DNA from: Euonymus europaeus
Taxonomy: Eukaryota; Streptophyta; Magnoliopsida; Celastrales; Celastraceae
Assembly (NCBI GenBank): GCA_963580455.1
Contig: OY756967.1
Coordinates: 22,614,022 to 22,678,021, forward strand
Reading direction: 5' to 3'
Length of the DNA: 64,000 nucleotides
The number at the start of each line of letters is the position of its first letter. The first letter of the stretch is position 1. This document shows positions 38,026 through 49,910 of the stretch, in pieces. The notes under the pieces were generated by a model. It had not been told where the DNA came from. It saw only the letters and a list, made by a program, of their open reading frames with translations, and searched no databases. The position numbers and the translations under genes are program-made.

Positions 38026-38661
38026 AAAGTTTTGTTCAAATATAACAGTTTTGTTCAAATTATTAATAACTATTTTCTTATTTGAATTTTAAAAAAGGAG
38101 TCAGTTTTTTGTGAAACAATACAACCAAAAGATATGATTTTTCATTTACAGGTGTGTTTGTTATTATAAATACTTTGTTTTCAACGTGAAAGTATATACA
38201 AGCAAGTCTATTCTTTCCAGACTTCTCTTAAAAGTGTTCTTCATTCTTAAAGTGAATTTTCATCTTTTGCTTGGTGCAAATTCACAAAGGCTTGTCATAT
38301 CCTAGAAGCCATTTATCAGAGACCCAAGGCAAACTCTTAGGAGAAGGGGCAAATAAAGCTTCAAGGAAAGCGTATTCTTACGTGTTTCAAGTCTCCATCT
38401 TCATATTTATGATAACAAGCAAAGAAAAGGAAAGCAACGCTTAAGTCTTAATTATCGAAGAGATCTGATAAACATATTCTTCAATTAAACCAGATAGTCC
38501 AAAAGATCGGCCACCATAATCAGCCACAAGCTCGGCCACACCTTCATATTAAAAACCCACACAAACACTAGTTAATATCGATAATGATTCATCCATATCT
38601 GTAACCTCTACATGTATAAAATTAATGAGATGTCGAACTGTGAACATATATTATATATAAT

Positions 38662-38913
38662 TTACCCGTCAATTGTGGCTCCAGTGTTACCACCATAATT
38701 GTTATCGAAGTCAGGTCTGGGTATATAGTGATGATTATTGACACTGCTTCCAGGGTACGCAACATCATCGACATCAACTCTCTCTTGCTGTGGCTGCTCT
38801 TGCTCATGCCTTTCCACCACTACTAATGCTCTTTTCTTCACAGCCATGCAAGAAGAGCTCAATATCATCATCATCACTAGACAACACACTGCGTACTTGA
38901 TCGTTTTTGCCAT
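38662..38913 (-). CDS. small secreted peptide precursor, VNNHHYIPR type, copy B
   Basis: Predicted 83-residue protein starting at an ATG in good context (ACCATGGC). Residues about 5-25 (IKYAVCCLVMMMILSSSCMA) look like a signal peptide. A charged middle (VERHEQEQPQQERVDVDD) leads to the conserved end: AYPGSSVNNHHYIPR, then DFDNNYGGN...IDG and the stop. The VNNHHYIPR core and YGGN end are identical to copy A at 36122-36367, while signal and middle parts differ strongly, as expected when only a mature C-terminal peptide is under selection. A TATA-like CCATATATAG lies on this strand near 39026-39036. Same orientation as copy A and 2.3 kb upstream of it in transcription sense, so a tandem duplication is likely. 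Function unknown; a secreted signal is an inference from layout alone. Confidence 0.72.
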   Translation of the reverse strand: MAKTIKYAVCCLVMMMILSSSCMAVKKRALVVVERHEQEQPQQERVDVDDVAYPGSSVNNHHYIPRPDFDNNYGGNTGATIDG

Positions 38914-41900
38914 GGTTAATTTGGATTTACCTGGTAATTTCAATAAATTAAACTGAATAGATCATGATCGCATGCAAGCATGTGAGTGAACAAAGAGATA
39001 ATTAATCAAAACGGATCACTTCTACCTATATATGGATTTGTAGTATAGCACTTACCAGATATAGATCGACCAGAGAGAGGTGTGTAATTTGATCTTGAAG
39101 GGTTAATTGAGCTGTTAATATAGTGAATTTGTCTGCAGTGTTTCCCAGGATATGACGTTTTCTATTATATAAATCTGGTGCCTGGTCAATTAATCCACTG
39201 AAACGAGACAAGAACGAGTGGCCGGGCTGATGTAAATCTTATTATTGTCCTGTCTGCAATAGGAAATTCCCACCTTAATCAGCTTTGGTTTGTTTAATTT
39301 ATATCCACAACTAGCAAATGTCAGCGGAGCACAATGGATTGATGGCTCTCTTTCTTCCTCTTTTTTTCTTAGAAGATTGATGGCTATTTTCTATCACATC
39401 GAGCAAATATTGTGACACATTCAGATCGACTTCAGAGACATTGTATGTGCATGGTTAAAAGATTCTATGTTGTAATTATGATTTCTATTTGAGGTTTCGC
39501 ATAATGCAATTATTATTGTCCATTAATTCCACCACATACACAGTAATTAATGTCATCATTAGTGTACTAATCGCATAATTAGTATTCCCTCCACTACGAG
39601 CGTCGTGGTTGAGGCACATCTTGCTCGAAGCCGCAATATTCATGATGCACCAAACCATGGAATGCATTCTATATTTTTTTGACGAAGGAGGACGGTATAT
39701 ATCTTGCTGAATCCCCAATGGAGAATGTATACTTGCATGTAGCATTATAAAAATGATCGAGAAATACACACACACATATATATATATATATTCCCTCATT
39801 CCTTATTTGATAGGCTCACTTTCTATTTTAATTTGTCCTAAATAATAGTCCACTCTCTTATTGAGAATAATAATATATATATATATTATTTAGTTTATTA
39901 ATATATCCTCATTTATTGTGCATCTTTATCAACAAATGACATTAACCTCTAACAATAATAAGGAGTGAGTGGAGTACTTGAAGGCTATATTAGAAAGAAA
40001 ACCAACTAAATTTTTTGTTTAATGATATTGCTTGTATTTTCTTAATCTATGTGAAAAAAAATTGATTATATCAAATAGGAACGGAAGGAATATATATCTT
40101 ATTGATTTCTACCGGACTAACTACATATGTAGAACGGGTTTGGAAATCTGGTCTTACCCCGGGTTTGCCAAATAAACACGAGATTATTATCAACAGCCCA
40201 GTCCAAACTCAATCCGATAACATGATAATGAACTTGGGTTTTGTGTATACATCAGGCCCAAATACTATTGAATCTTCCTTTGAGTTCTATCGCATACTGA
40301 AGTGAGCCCCAGTTTCTTCTTGGGCCGTATTTTTAGTAGGAGAGTAACCTTATGGACCATTCGTAAAAAATGAGAGGTCCATAACTCTTAACGATTCTAG
40401 GCCCAGTAGTCAGCGTCAGTCACAACCCGCGCTATCACATTATCGCACCTTGACAGGTTACCATCATCATCTCTCTCCTTTTTTGATAAATAGTTACCAT
40501 CTTTTTTTTTCTTTTTTTTTTTCTTTTTTAAATAGTTACCATCTTCATCTTATTACAATAATCAACATCTACACAGTATTTGATTGCGGGATTACACACT
40601 TAAATACCCGATCGACCAATAAAAAAAAATGATCGAGCATTCAACAGAAATGACAATTTCAGTGGGTTGGTGGAAGCTGGCGGTGACTAACATGTATTAT
40701 TACAACAAGTAAATTAGTATATGGAGTAGTTTTCTTTGAACCCTTAGTTACTTTTACGTTCCAATATAAATCGTCAATTAATGTCTCTTTCTTTCATGAT
40801 TAATTAGAAATAATAGCGTCGTTAAGACCTGGGAAATGTGAACAATATTGCCGTGGTGGTCTCACTTTTTACCATAATTAATTAAACAGACAAAGTCAAT
40901 ATCGATGCTGTAATCAAAATTGGCAATTCCACATCTGCCTTTTTAAATTATTAAAATAAAAATAAAAAGTTTGACCGTTCAGTTTCATTTCCCAGATTTT
41001 TCGAAACTTAATTTGACTGCAGACCTTCATCAGGCCCGATAGAGTATTGTAATCGCAATTAAATATTGGATTTTATTAATACTTGTCCAAAGGGTGCATG
41101 CTAAAAAATATGTTCATCAATAAGAATGCAGGAGTATTTGATTTTGACACGATTGAAAGGAGTGAAGGATCTTTTTTCTCTATTGGTTATCGATTTATTA
41201 GTATGTGCCCTTGGACGCATGTTAAAAAAATCCATTAAACATTTATTATCATCCTCAATTTTCACCCTCATCCTCTTTCTCAACTTTAATTTGTCTCCTC
41301 TTCAAAAATCGATTGTGGAAGATGAGAGTTCCGAATCTTATCTTCCTTCTACACTCTTCTCCTCCCATGAGTTTCATCTGCCATTTATTTATTTAAATTA
41401 TATTTAATTTGAGAGGTTTCGTATTTAGTAAGGATTTTGCGGGGTTTCTCTCAGTTGACCATAATTATTCTCCATCTGTCGTGAATCTTCGATCATTGAC
41501 GTTTTGGTTATGCTCCGATGACATAAAATCGATCTTCTAGTACTACTAAGATTTCAAGATTTGAAGGAGAACAACCTCTCTTTTTGAGAGAGAATCCAAT
41601 ATCTTTGCTCTATATCCAAGCTACATAATATGTGTGTCAATTTATCAGTTTAGTATTTGTTTATCCAGTTACACCGATAGAGTATGGAATCATTCGATGA
41701 ACGTCCGGTGTAATACGGTGTCATATCACGAGAGTGTCCCGTGATTACCTTCTTTATGTTTTTTTCTTGCATATTTTTTAGTCCTCTTAATTACAATCAT
41801 CTTTATAATGTGACACAAACGCTTATGAGTCTCAATTGTTTATTTATTGGGCAACTGAAACAATCCCCTTCTTCATACCAAACAAAATATAAAAAATAAA

Positions 41901-42298
41901 ATATTTGACTATCACATGGTCAAGTACTATTGCATCACTAATGTTGACTTTATGGGTCCAATTTCAAGATCCGCCTCCCGATGTAGATTTCAAAACCTAT
42001 TCTTTTGTTGACGATTACGATCATCAAAATAGGTGGGAGAAGGCTTCCATGTCTCATTGCATACGACACCTTAAAATTATTATCAATCAATTAATTAATT
42101 AAATATGTCTAATATCTTTGGAAACATCGAAAACTATTACTACAACTTATAAGGTACACACAGTCATTATCGACCACAACGAGTGAGGTGGTCAAAATTG
42201 AAGATTATAATTCATTTGTGTTGAATCTGCACATGTAATTATGTACGAAGACTGACACATAGCTTTGTTCATATTAAGATAGGAGGTTGAGCTTATAC

Positions 42299-42303
<5 letters not shown>

Positions 42304-42332
<29 letters not shown>
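42304..42332. repeat. (TA)n microsatellite followed by ACACAC
   Basis: About 14 TA units running into a short CA tract. Confidence 0.8.
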
Positions 42333-42340
<8 letters not shown>

Positions 42341-43374
42341 TATCCTTACCATGGAGAGATGAAACTCATGAAGAACGAAAGACCCTTGCACATGTTCCAC
42401 AGTACGACAACATAAATATAACACTTTAGATGTGAAAAGGTCTTACACGTGTTTTAAGTATCAATAAACATTTCACATCTCACATGAATCGGGATAAAAT
42501 TGATAATCACAAATTGAGCTCCCCAATAAATCCCCAAGCTTGAGACATCCGATAAAAAAAATGGCGCTCAAAAAAAATCCTTACTTTAATCCTCTTGAAG
42601 GTATAATATAAGCGGTAAGTGTTAATTATTATGTGTCTTATTATGTAAATGGATTGGACATTAAATATTAGTGGAAAGACATAAGGTTTCGCGGGGAGAC
42701 CAGAAGTCCGAAGAACTCTTAGTGGGTACTTATTTATTACAATATCAATAAGTCTTGTACTTATGTTATGCCGTTTTTCACAGTGAAAAGAAATAGGAGC
42801 TCATCTGTGGACGTAGGCATATTATGGCCGAACCACGTAAATCACTGTGTATATTTTCGTTGTTTTATTTTCTTGTGCTTGTATGTTATTGATTGTGCCA
42901 GATCAGTAACAACAGTAAGGGGGCTTGCTGGACCATTAAAATCAATATTGGATCTTATATATGTTATATAAAAATGAACCAAAACATTCAGTCACATCAA
43001 CAAAACACATATTCCAGAACTCCATTTTATTACGGCCAACAATATTATTGACCTACATTTTGGTTCTAGTAAAATGCGCTCACTTGAATCACACAACTAC
43101 TCCAAAATTAATAACGGATGCATCTTTATTATATCAAAACTCAAGTCACACTAACAAGAAATCGTGCAGCCAATAACAAATGAGAGTGGATGAAATATAT
43201 TCATGCATAATTTTTAATTATATCAAAAATTGTGTCAAAAATAAATACTTCATTCTTATTAACCGACACATTTTTTTAGTATGTTCAATTTTATTTTATT
43301 TTTTTAATAAAAAAGAACGATATCTCTAATATTTTATTAAAATCTTTTTATTATAAAGGATGAATACTGTGATT

Positions 43375-43685
43375 ACAGACCGGACTAAAGAATAACAAGA
43401 ACTAAAAATCCCTACAAGCACCGGACTTGACAACAACGCGGAACCTAAGAAAAGAACCGACCACAAGAATCGAGAAAAAATAAAATAATCAAAGACATTC
43501 AGCGCACTGCCAGCAGCACAGGAGACTCCCAAAAGCCAAGAACCTACTAAAACCGAACAAGCTGCAGCGCAAACACCTAAACCCACAGCAGCGCAACATC
43601 GAAAACAAACAAAAACTGCCGCAAGAACATCCCATAGCCAGAAGCCTGCACAAACCGAACACCCAAGACCACAACCCTGCACAGT
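43375..43685. repeat. C/A-rich segment of unlike composition, origin unknown
   Basis: This stretch is markedly richer in C and poorer in T than the flanks and reads with repeated words such as CAGCGCA, AAAACCGAAC and CACCTAAACCCACAGCAGCG. The minus strand has an open frame of about 118 codons full of Cys, Ala, Val and Leu, which reflects composition more than coding. It could be a fragment of a dispersed element. Confidence 0.35.
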
Positions 43686-44539
43686 GCATATTAAGAGTAC
43701 TATTATTTAAATGTACTATTTGGTTGTCCCAAGAAAACATACTATTGTAAAAAGTGCTATAATAAATAACACCAAGGCTTAAAGTCGTGAGATTCGTATG
43801 AAATACTGTATCGAGCAATTGTCATATTTTGTTAATAGCTTAAAGCTGCCGGCATTATAATTTTAAACTGTGTCAAATGAAACACTGTCATCTCATAACT
43901 TTTCATTGTTTAAAGTTGTGAGAATTATTTTACAGTTACATTATATAATTGATTCTTTGTATCTATAAAAAAATTTAATTATTTATTTTTATTTACAAAA
44001 TTAATTTTACAAAAAAAATGAATCAAATATCCCACAATAAAAGCTTAAAATTGCAAGCCTCACAGTTTTTTATATAACATTTTTAACAACTTTAAATACA
44101 ATATCTTTGATAACTTAAAATTATGAAATATTATGAAATAAACTAAACTTAATGCTTTGACATTTGACGTCTTGGAAGTTAATGGGGATTTCCAAATCGC
44201 AATCATGAAATAAATGTTCATTTTAGCTCGAGATTGACCATACTGGCACACTATTCGAAAACTTTCCGTTGAAGGAAGTAGCCTAAACCTTTGATTTCAA
44301 TTCACAGATATTGACGTTTGATCACCTTTGTTTGACTTTCACAGTTTCACTTCTATAAACTCTTATTCAAAAGACTTTCGTAATGCTACACGTGAGGTAT
44401 CATAGACTATGCTGCTGTTTCTCAATCTCACACGATGCCTTTTTTTTGTTCCTACAAGATTTCCGGTGTGACAGTTAATCTCACCATGATTAAATTTATA
44501 CCGAATTGGAAGGGTCCCATTAAGAAGATAAAATTATTT

Positions 44540-44640
44540 CAACGATAATTTTTTTCATTCATAAGACTCGAACTTGATATCTTATTTAAGAAGAACAAGC
44601 ATCATGTCATTTGAACAAATCACAATCAATACTTGTTGTT
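44540..44640 (-). mobile_element. possible tRNA-derived SINE fragment
   Basis: On the minus strand there is a good B box (AAGTTCGAGTC), followed within a few bases by an A-rich tail (GAATGAAAAAAATTA). The A box is poor and no clear target duplication was found, so this is a weak call. Confidence 0.3.
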
Positions 44641-45075
44641 ATACCCGAATTGATTTAAAAAAACATGCACCTACTTGTCGCTCTCTTTTTTCTAATACAT
44701 GTGTTTTTTGTCTGCTGGAAGAGGAAGAAATGCTTTTTTGCATGATACCCACAATCTTCTAGGTTGAATATAACATAAAAAATTAAACCAATTTTTGGCC
44801 GTTATCTGTCTCTCATTTTATTCGATAATTAATTATCATATTAATTAATTTTGAAAACTATATCTTCAATGATCATTCAAAGAATCAAAACCAAGATTCG
44901 TCACCACAGACGTTAATAAGCGGACTCTTCTCTTCTTCAAAGTTCAAACCCGTTTTCAGCCTCCCCGAAAATATGGACAAAATAGGAGACAACACAAGCC
45001 AAAATAAATAAATAATAAATATTACTCCAACTAATATTCAAAGACCACCTGCCATCTGTGAATGCACGCTTTTTC

Positions 45076-45262
45076 CACGTGACCAAATAAAAATAAGAAT
45101 ACAATTGGAAATGAAAAATCTCTTTAAGCCTTTGGGAAGGTCAAACTTTTTCGCGAAGCTAAAATGGACAAAACCCAAGAAGAGCCCAGGAAAGTCTTAC
45201 CTTTTGCCACATATGCTTAATTAATTCCCCCTTTTCACATTTGCTTGAAATCTATATATATA
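45076..45262 (+). promoter_or_regulatory. carbonic anhydrase promoter: G-box and TATA box
   Basis: A perfect CACGTG G-box lies at 45076-45081 and a TATA box (CTATATATATAC) at 45252-45263, about 75 bases before the start codon at 45335. The spacing fits a conventional plant core promoter. The G-box suggests light, stress or ABA responsiveness, but that is inference. Confidence 0.55.
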
Positions 45263-45334
45263 CACCCAACCCCATTTCATTGTTCTACACAACTCCTACA
45301 CAAATATTAAAGCTAGCTCTAGTTGTTGGCAACA

Positions 45335-47216
45335 ATGAAGCTCTTCTTTTGCAGCCTCTTCGTTATTGTTCTTCTAATTCTCCAATATCATTCACTTCCA
45401 GCCACAGCTCAAGAAGTTGGTAAGCCCAGCGTTATCCATGCTATCTATATATGATATACGTATACGTTGCATGTATGCACACACACGTACGCACAATATA
45501 CATATAATCGGTTCATTAGGTATGAAACAACAAGATATTATTGAGATTTATTTGATTTTTTTTTGTTGATATATGCAGAAAATGAGAGAGAGTTTGATTA
45601 TAACCTCGATGGAGAGATCGGACCTCATCAATGGGGAAAAATTAAACCCGAATGGAGTGCATGCAATCACGGATCGATGCAATCACCCATAGATCTCTTG
45701 AATGAGAGAGTTGAAGTTGTTTCTCATTTAGGGAGAATCCGCAGAGATTACAAGCCTTCCAATGCTACCATTAAAAATAGAGGCCATGATATAATGGTAA
45801 TTAAATAGTTAATTAATAAAGAAGAACAGTTGGAGAGAGATTGAGAGAGACACCAAACAAGATGATTGCAATGAAGAAAATGTGATTATTTTAGTCGCAT
45901 TAGTCAAAGCGCATTATTAATCTAATTAATATTAGCTCATAGACGCTACCTTTTTTAAACCTACTATCTAGGTACAGCCCATCCGGCCATCCCCATATGT
46001 GCATGTTAGGTATGCGATGTAATTTTAGTACGTAATTAATTAAGTAGGTGATCGATCTGAAAAGGTTACCGAAATTATTTGGTTAGGTATTTTAACATAA
46101 AATATATTTTAAAAATGAAGGAGGTGAAATCAGTCATACTTCAGTGCTTAGTTTAATTTAATAATATAATTTAATTAGTAATCAATGTAATTTTTTTATT
46201 TAATTCTTGATTATGTTTTTAATTCGATTTATGTGAATCATTATTTGCGGGTGCAGTTGAAATGGGTAGATGGTGCAGGAACTCTTGAAATAAATGGAAC
46301 TGAATATGTACTCCAGCAGTGCCACTGGCATTCACCATCTGAACATACCATCAATGGCAAAAGGTACTTAACAATAATTAATCAACACAACTGATATATA
46401 TATATGGAAAAATCGCAATTGATTCCATCTATATATTTACATATGTGTTTATATATAGTTTTGCCCTAGAAGCTCACCTGGTTCACGAGAGCCCAGATGG
46501 CAAGGTTGCTGTAATTGGGATCATGTACACAATCGGAAGGCCTGATACTTTCTTGTCATCTGTACGTATAAACTAATTAATTTTTCTCTAACCCTAGCTT
46601 GATATATATAGCTACATATAATTATAGTCCTGATGTCTTGCATGTGGTGTGTATATGTATATGTCTCCAGATCATCGATCATTTAACAGTGGTTACCGAT
46701 AGCGAAGATCACGAGCAAGTAATGGGTGTGGTTGACCCAAGAGATATAAAGTTTGGAAGCAGAAAGTATTACAGATATATTGGCTCTCTCACGGTTCCTC
46801 CTTGTACGGAAAATGTTGTCTGGACAATGGTGAAAAAGGTGCGTATCCATATACATGTCCTGACCATCAGTTCAAAACAGTTGCATCTCTCTTGTGAATT
46901 AATATTTGATTTTATTAATTAATCTTATAAATTTTGTTCATGTAGGTGAGGACTGTGACCAGAGAACAAGTGAGATTGCTTCGTGTAGCTGTTCACGATG
47001 TAAGTTGCATGTAATCGAACCACATACATACACACACATGCACACACATATATAGGAATTTAATTAACTGATCGATGATGTTTTTGTGTATTGAATGTTC
47101 AACTTTTGCAGGAGTCAGATTCAAATGCAAGACCACTACAGCCGATTAACGAGCGTTCAGTGCATCTTTATAGGCCAAATATACATGAAAACGATCGGAA
47201 TAGAAAGCTATTATAA
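45335..47216 (+). CDS. secreted alpha-type carbonic anhydrase
   Basis: Seven exons: 45335-45419, 45579-45796, 46257-46363, 46459-46561, 46671-46838, 46946-46999, 47112-47216. They join to 279 residues, the usual size for plant alpha carbonic anhydrases. The enzyme interconverts CO2 and bicarbonate with a zinc ion. Residues 1-25 form a signal peptide (hydrophobic [10 protein letters not shown]), so the protein enters the secretory path; apoplast is likely, and plastid delivery through the ER is known for one family member. Zinc ligands are His124 and His126 (CHWHSPSEH) and His143 (EAHLVHE), with Glu130 as the supporting residue. Also present are [15 protein letters not shown] near the N-terminus and [11 protein letters not shown] near the C-terminus, whose cysteines are expected to pair. 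N-glycosylation sequons occur (NAT, NGT). All active-site residues expected are present, so it should be active. Closest to Arabidopsis ACA4-ACA8 type, but the exact orthologue is not assigned. Confidence 0.92.
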
Positions 47217-47549
47217 TTTCGAAGAGAATCTGTGATGAAATCTCTTATAGTTAGATCAATATTAATTATTTATTTGTGATCAGTACAATAACGTACACTA
47301 TAAGCGAGTCTTCTACAGTTTCCATGTATTTTGAGTCACATGGTCTCAGATTCTCCTATTGGGTGTTTGTCTATATATTTGTCAGTATTAAGTTAACTAA
47401 TTAATTTTCTATCGGTGTCCATTACACTGCTTGTTATCATATATACATGTACGAGTACGAATAAAACGAGACGAGATTAAATTGATATTCTTGGTTGTTT
47501 ACTGGTTTGAAGAGTCAAACCATTCTAGCGATGAGTTTTTGTTAATATC

Positions 47550-47881
47550 TTGTGATATATATCATCCATATATAGATGGTCTGTGCAGAGGGTCAATTTC
47601 TTCAACACAAGCTTTGGCTAAAACTCCTAAACACGAAGCCTCTTGCGAGGGGACAGTCTTCCTTCAAACAAGGATCCATGAAACCCCTCAATGGTTCAAA
47701 GCAGCCATGCACCTTCGCTAGAAGCTCCACCCAAAAAATCCTCCTATAAAGTCTTTGAAAAATGTTTAATTCCCCGATATCCTTTTATGGCCGAGATGAG
47801 CTCAAAAGGAGCAGCTCCAAATGTGAAAATGTCTCCCTTTTCACCAGCTGAATCGTTTAGGATGTACTCTGGTGCAATCCA
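47550..47881 (-). pseudogene. broken receptor-like kinase fragment (C-lobe only)
   Basis: Minus-strand translation from 47881 gives WIAPEYILNDSAGEKGDIF followed by TFGAAPFELISA, which matches kinase subdomains VIII-IX (the APE motif and the D-x-x-x-FG block). A stop follows. Further on there is RGFMDPCLKEDCPL and, after a frameshift, VLAKACVEEIDPLHRPS, matching subdomain XI with its conserved Arg. Two stops and at least one frameshift show that it is dead. No N-lobe or ectodomain was found upstream. The end is most like plant receptor-like kinases, possibly the LysM type; this subtype is a guess. It is unrelated to the intact kinase-like gene at 32711-34018 by these motifs. Confidence 0.75.
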
Positions 47882-48388
47882 TTATTAAACCTTAGTGACA
47901 GAAAAAAGGCATAAGTATGATTTAGCCGTTAGATGTATGTAGACTGGCCGTTCTGCTCGGGTTTTGCCGTTTGATTCTTGGCGGGCCGAGAAAGTCCCCA
48001 GAGCATTTACTTGCCATCTAAATATTTAGTTTAATGGGCCACACGGATCATTTACTGGGCTATTTCAATAGTTTTATGGGCCACATTAGTTCAGTGGACT
48101 CAACGTCTTGCTGATTTTGTTCTTCGATAAAATTAGACAAATTTTAGATAGTTCTTTTACTTTATAAGATTTATTAGGAATAGGGTTACTCATTTAATTT
48201 TATTTGTAATTAAGTCTAGTTATTAATTTTTTTTAATTAATTTGACTTTTAGTTTTTAAATTCATGGCAAAGTTTGATTGAGACTTTTAAGAAAAGTACA
48301 TATTAAATTAAAAAAAAAATAATTTGGAAAAATATATTAATTTTTATCTTTTAATTAATTATTTTACTGCCTTAATCAATATACTGAG

Positions 48389-48632
48389 CATATACGAGAT
48401 CGTTAGGATTTAACAAATTCATTCTCCTTATGGTTTAACATTTATTATTTATGTTACAGTATGTAAATCCGATACACGAGCCTGTTAGGGCTTAGCCAAT
48501 TCGTTCAGCTTATAATTTAACACTTATTGTTTAGGTTACAATATAAAAATACGATACACGAGCCCGTTCGGGTTTAGCGAATTCATTCACTTAGGATTTA
48601 ACACTTGTTGTTTAGATTACCATATTGAAAAA
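48389..48632. repeat. 82-bp tandem repeat, three copies
   Basis: Three successive units begin near 48389, 48471 and 48553, each starting with a GATACACGAGCC-type word and containing TTAG..AATTC.TTC, TTTAACA.TT.TT and GTTTA..TTAC. Period is 82 bases and copies differ at many positions, so the array is old. Confidence 0.75.
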
Positions 48633-49570
48633 AAAATACATAACATATATACTAATTAAATTATTTTTAAAAAATAATGTAATTAAAAAGGTACTTTAAA
48701 AATTATTGATGATGAGTTTTGTTACAGATAGTTTTACGTGCTGAGATTGAATATGTAATGTTTTTTTGAAATTTACTACTTATTTTGTGAGATAAAACGT
48801 TTTAAAATTTTATTTATAAAAAAATACAAAAGTTACAATGAATTGAATTTCCTTCCAAATAAGTTTTATGGGTCAATTTAAACCTTAATAATTATACAAA
48901 AATAGATCCGCCTGCAATTTTCCTATAAAATTATTGGTCACAAAAGATAAATAAATAAAGGGGCAAACTAGATAGAAAGATATGAGTAGTCTCATTCTTT
49001 GAAATATGTCTATTCTGTTTTGAAATTAAAAAATAATGACAAAATGTTGAATATCTCGAAAATATCTCATCATCCAACTAGGCTAAAACAGGTTGACAAA
49101 CATATCTCCTCTTCCTGACTTTCAATCAAAGCAAGATCATTGTTGTTGGAATAGTATTGTCGAGACGAGTCCAAAGTCGATGGTCTCTCCTTATTACGCA
49201 GTCGAGAATGCCTTAATCTAACCTTTTTCGACATTGGATCGAGACAATATATGTGGCATTAGATTCGTATCAGTTGGAAAATTCCAACGTCACTAACCTA
49301 ACCTCCATTCGATATCGGAAATCGCCATAGTGATGGAAAAAAGTTTGCGGGCATTATCAGAGCTTTGCGCTGGCTTTTAGGTGACGATGGACCTCAATTT
49401 CGGCCACGGTAAGTCGGGTTTTACTCCTTTTGCAGTCATGCTTTTTTTGAGACTAGCGGCGACCATTTTGGTGTTTGGACATAAAAGTTAGGTTAAAAAA
49501 TATAGAATCACAGTTTTCATTATACTGCTACTACATAACTTTTTTCTCTATATAATATATACTTATCTGT

Positions 49571-49910
49571 AGAACCTTTATTTCTATATTCGACGGATCC
49601 AAAACTCGGATTCACTATTAAAACACTATGCCCCAAGTGATGAACCTAAGGCTCAGATTCATTAAACTCTAAAGAGCTCAAGGAACATAATCACTACTAA
49701 ATTTCTAAATGTCATAAGTGTTAAACCTTAGAGTCTTAATTACTAAATCCTAACAAGCTCAGGTACCCTAAACACTGAGGTTCAAACTTTCGAAATTGGT
49801 GAGAACTATTTTTCCTTGTATAACCACCTTTTCTTTGTTCGACGGACCAAAACCCGAATTCGCTATTAAAACTTTATGCTCCAAGTGATGAACAATAAAG
49901 TTCAAATTCA
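49571..49910. repeat. diverged direct duplication about 248 bp apart
   Basis: The block around 49589-49660 (TTCGACGGATCCAAAACTCG, then ATTCACTATTAAAAC and CCAAGTGATGAAC) recurs around 49837-49910 as TTCGACGGACCAAAACCCG, ATTCGCTATTAAAAC and CCAAGTGATGAAC. Nearby segments (49150-49340 and 50040-50330) share looser words such as TTCCAAC.TCACTAACCT, so the whole area may be a rearranged retroelement. No coding domain was recognised. Confidence 0.5.

Larger units (their letters stand above)
36368..38661. other. spacer between the two peptide genes
   Basis: Holds the promoter of copy A, an open frame at 36674-36964 (+) with no recognisable domain, a GGGC/GCCC-rich patch at 37590-37760 resembling the end of a plant hAT-type element, and a (TA)n run at 37992-38021. 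No further copy of the VNNHHYIPR block was found in this spacer. Confidence 0.4.
38914..45334. other. gene-poor AT-rich region
   Basis: About 6.4 kb without a convincing gene. It contains the promoter of peptide copy B, microsatellites (TA/CA at 39766-39791, TA at 42304-42332), a C/A-rich segment at 43375-43685 that differs from its surroundings, and a possible SINE at 44540-44640. The right end holds the carbonic anhydrase promoter. Several open frames of 60-110 codons have no domain or codon pattern that supports a protein. Confidence 0.45.

Noticed and set aside
43326..43682. Cys/Ala/Val-rich frame on the minus strand
   Set aside because: No signal peptide pattern, domain or regular cysteine spacing; it follows from the C-rich composition of the segment.
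47431..47721. Plus-strand frames at 47431-47888
   Set aside because: They are antisense to the kinase pseudogene, whose conserved motifs are all on the minus strand.
48389..48632. Regularly spaced repeats considered as a CRISPR-like array
   Set aside because: Units are contiguous and diverged with no separate spacers, and the genome is a plant's.
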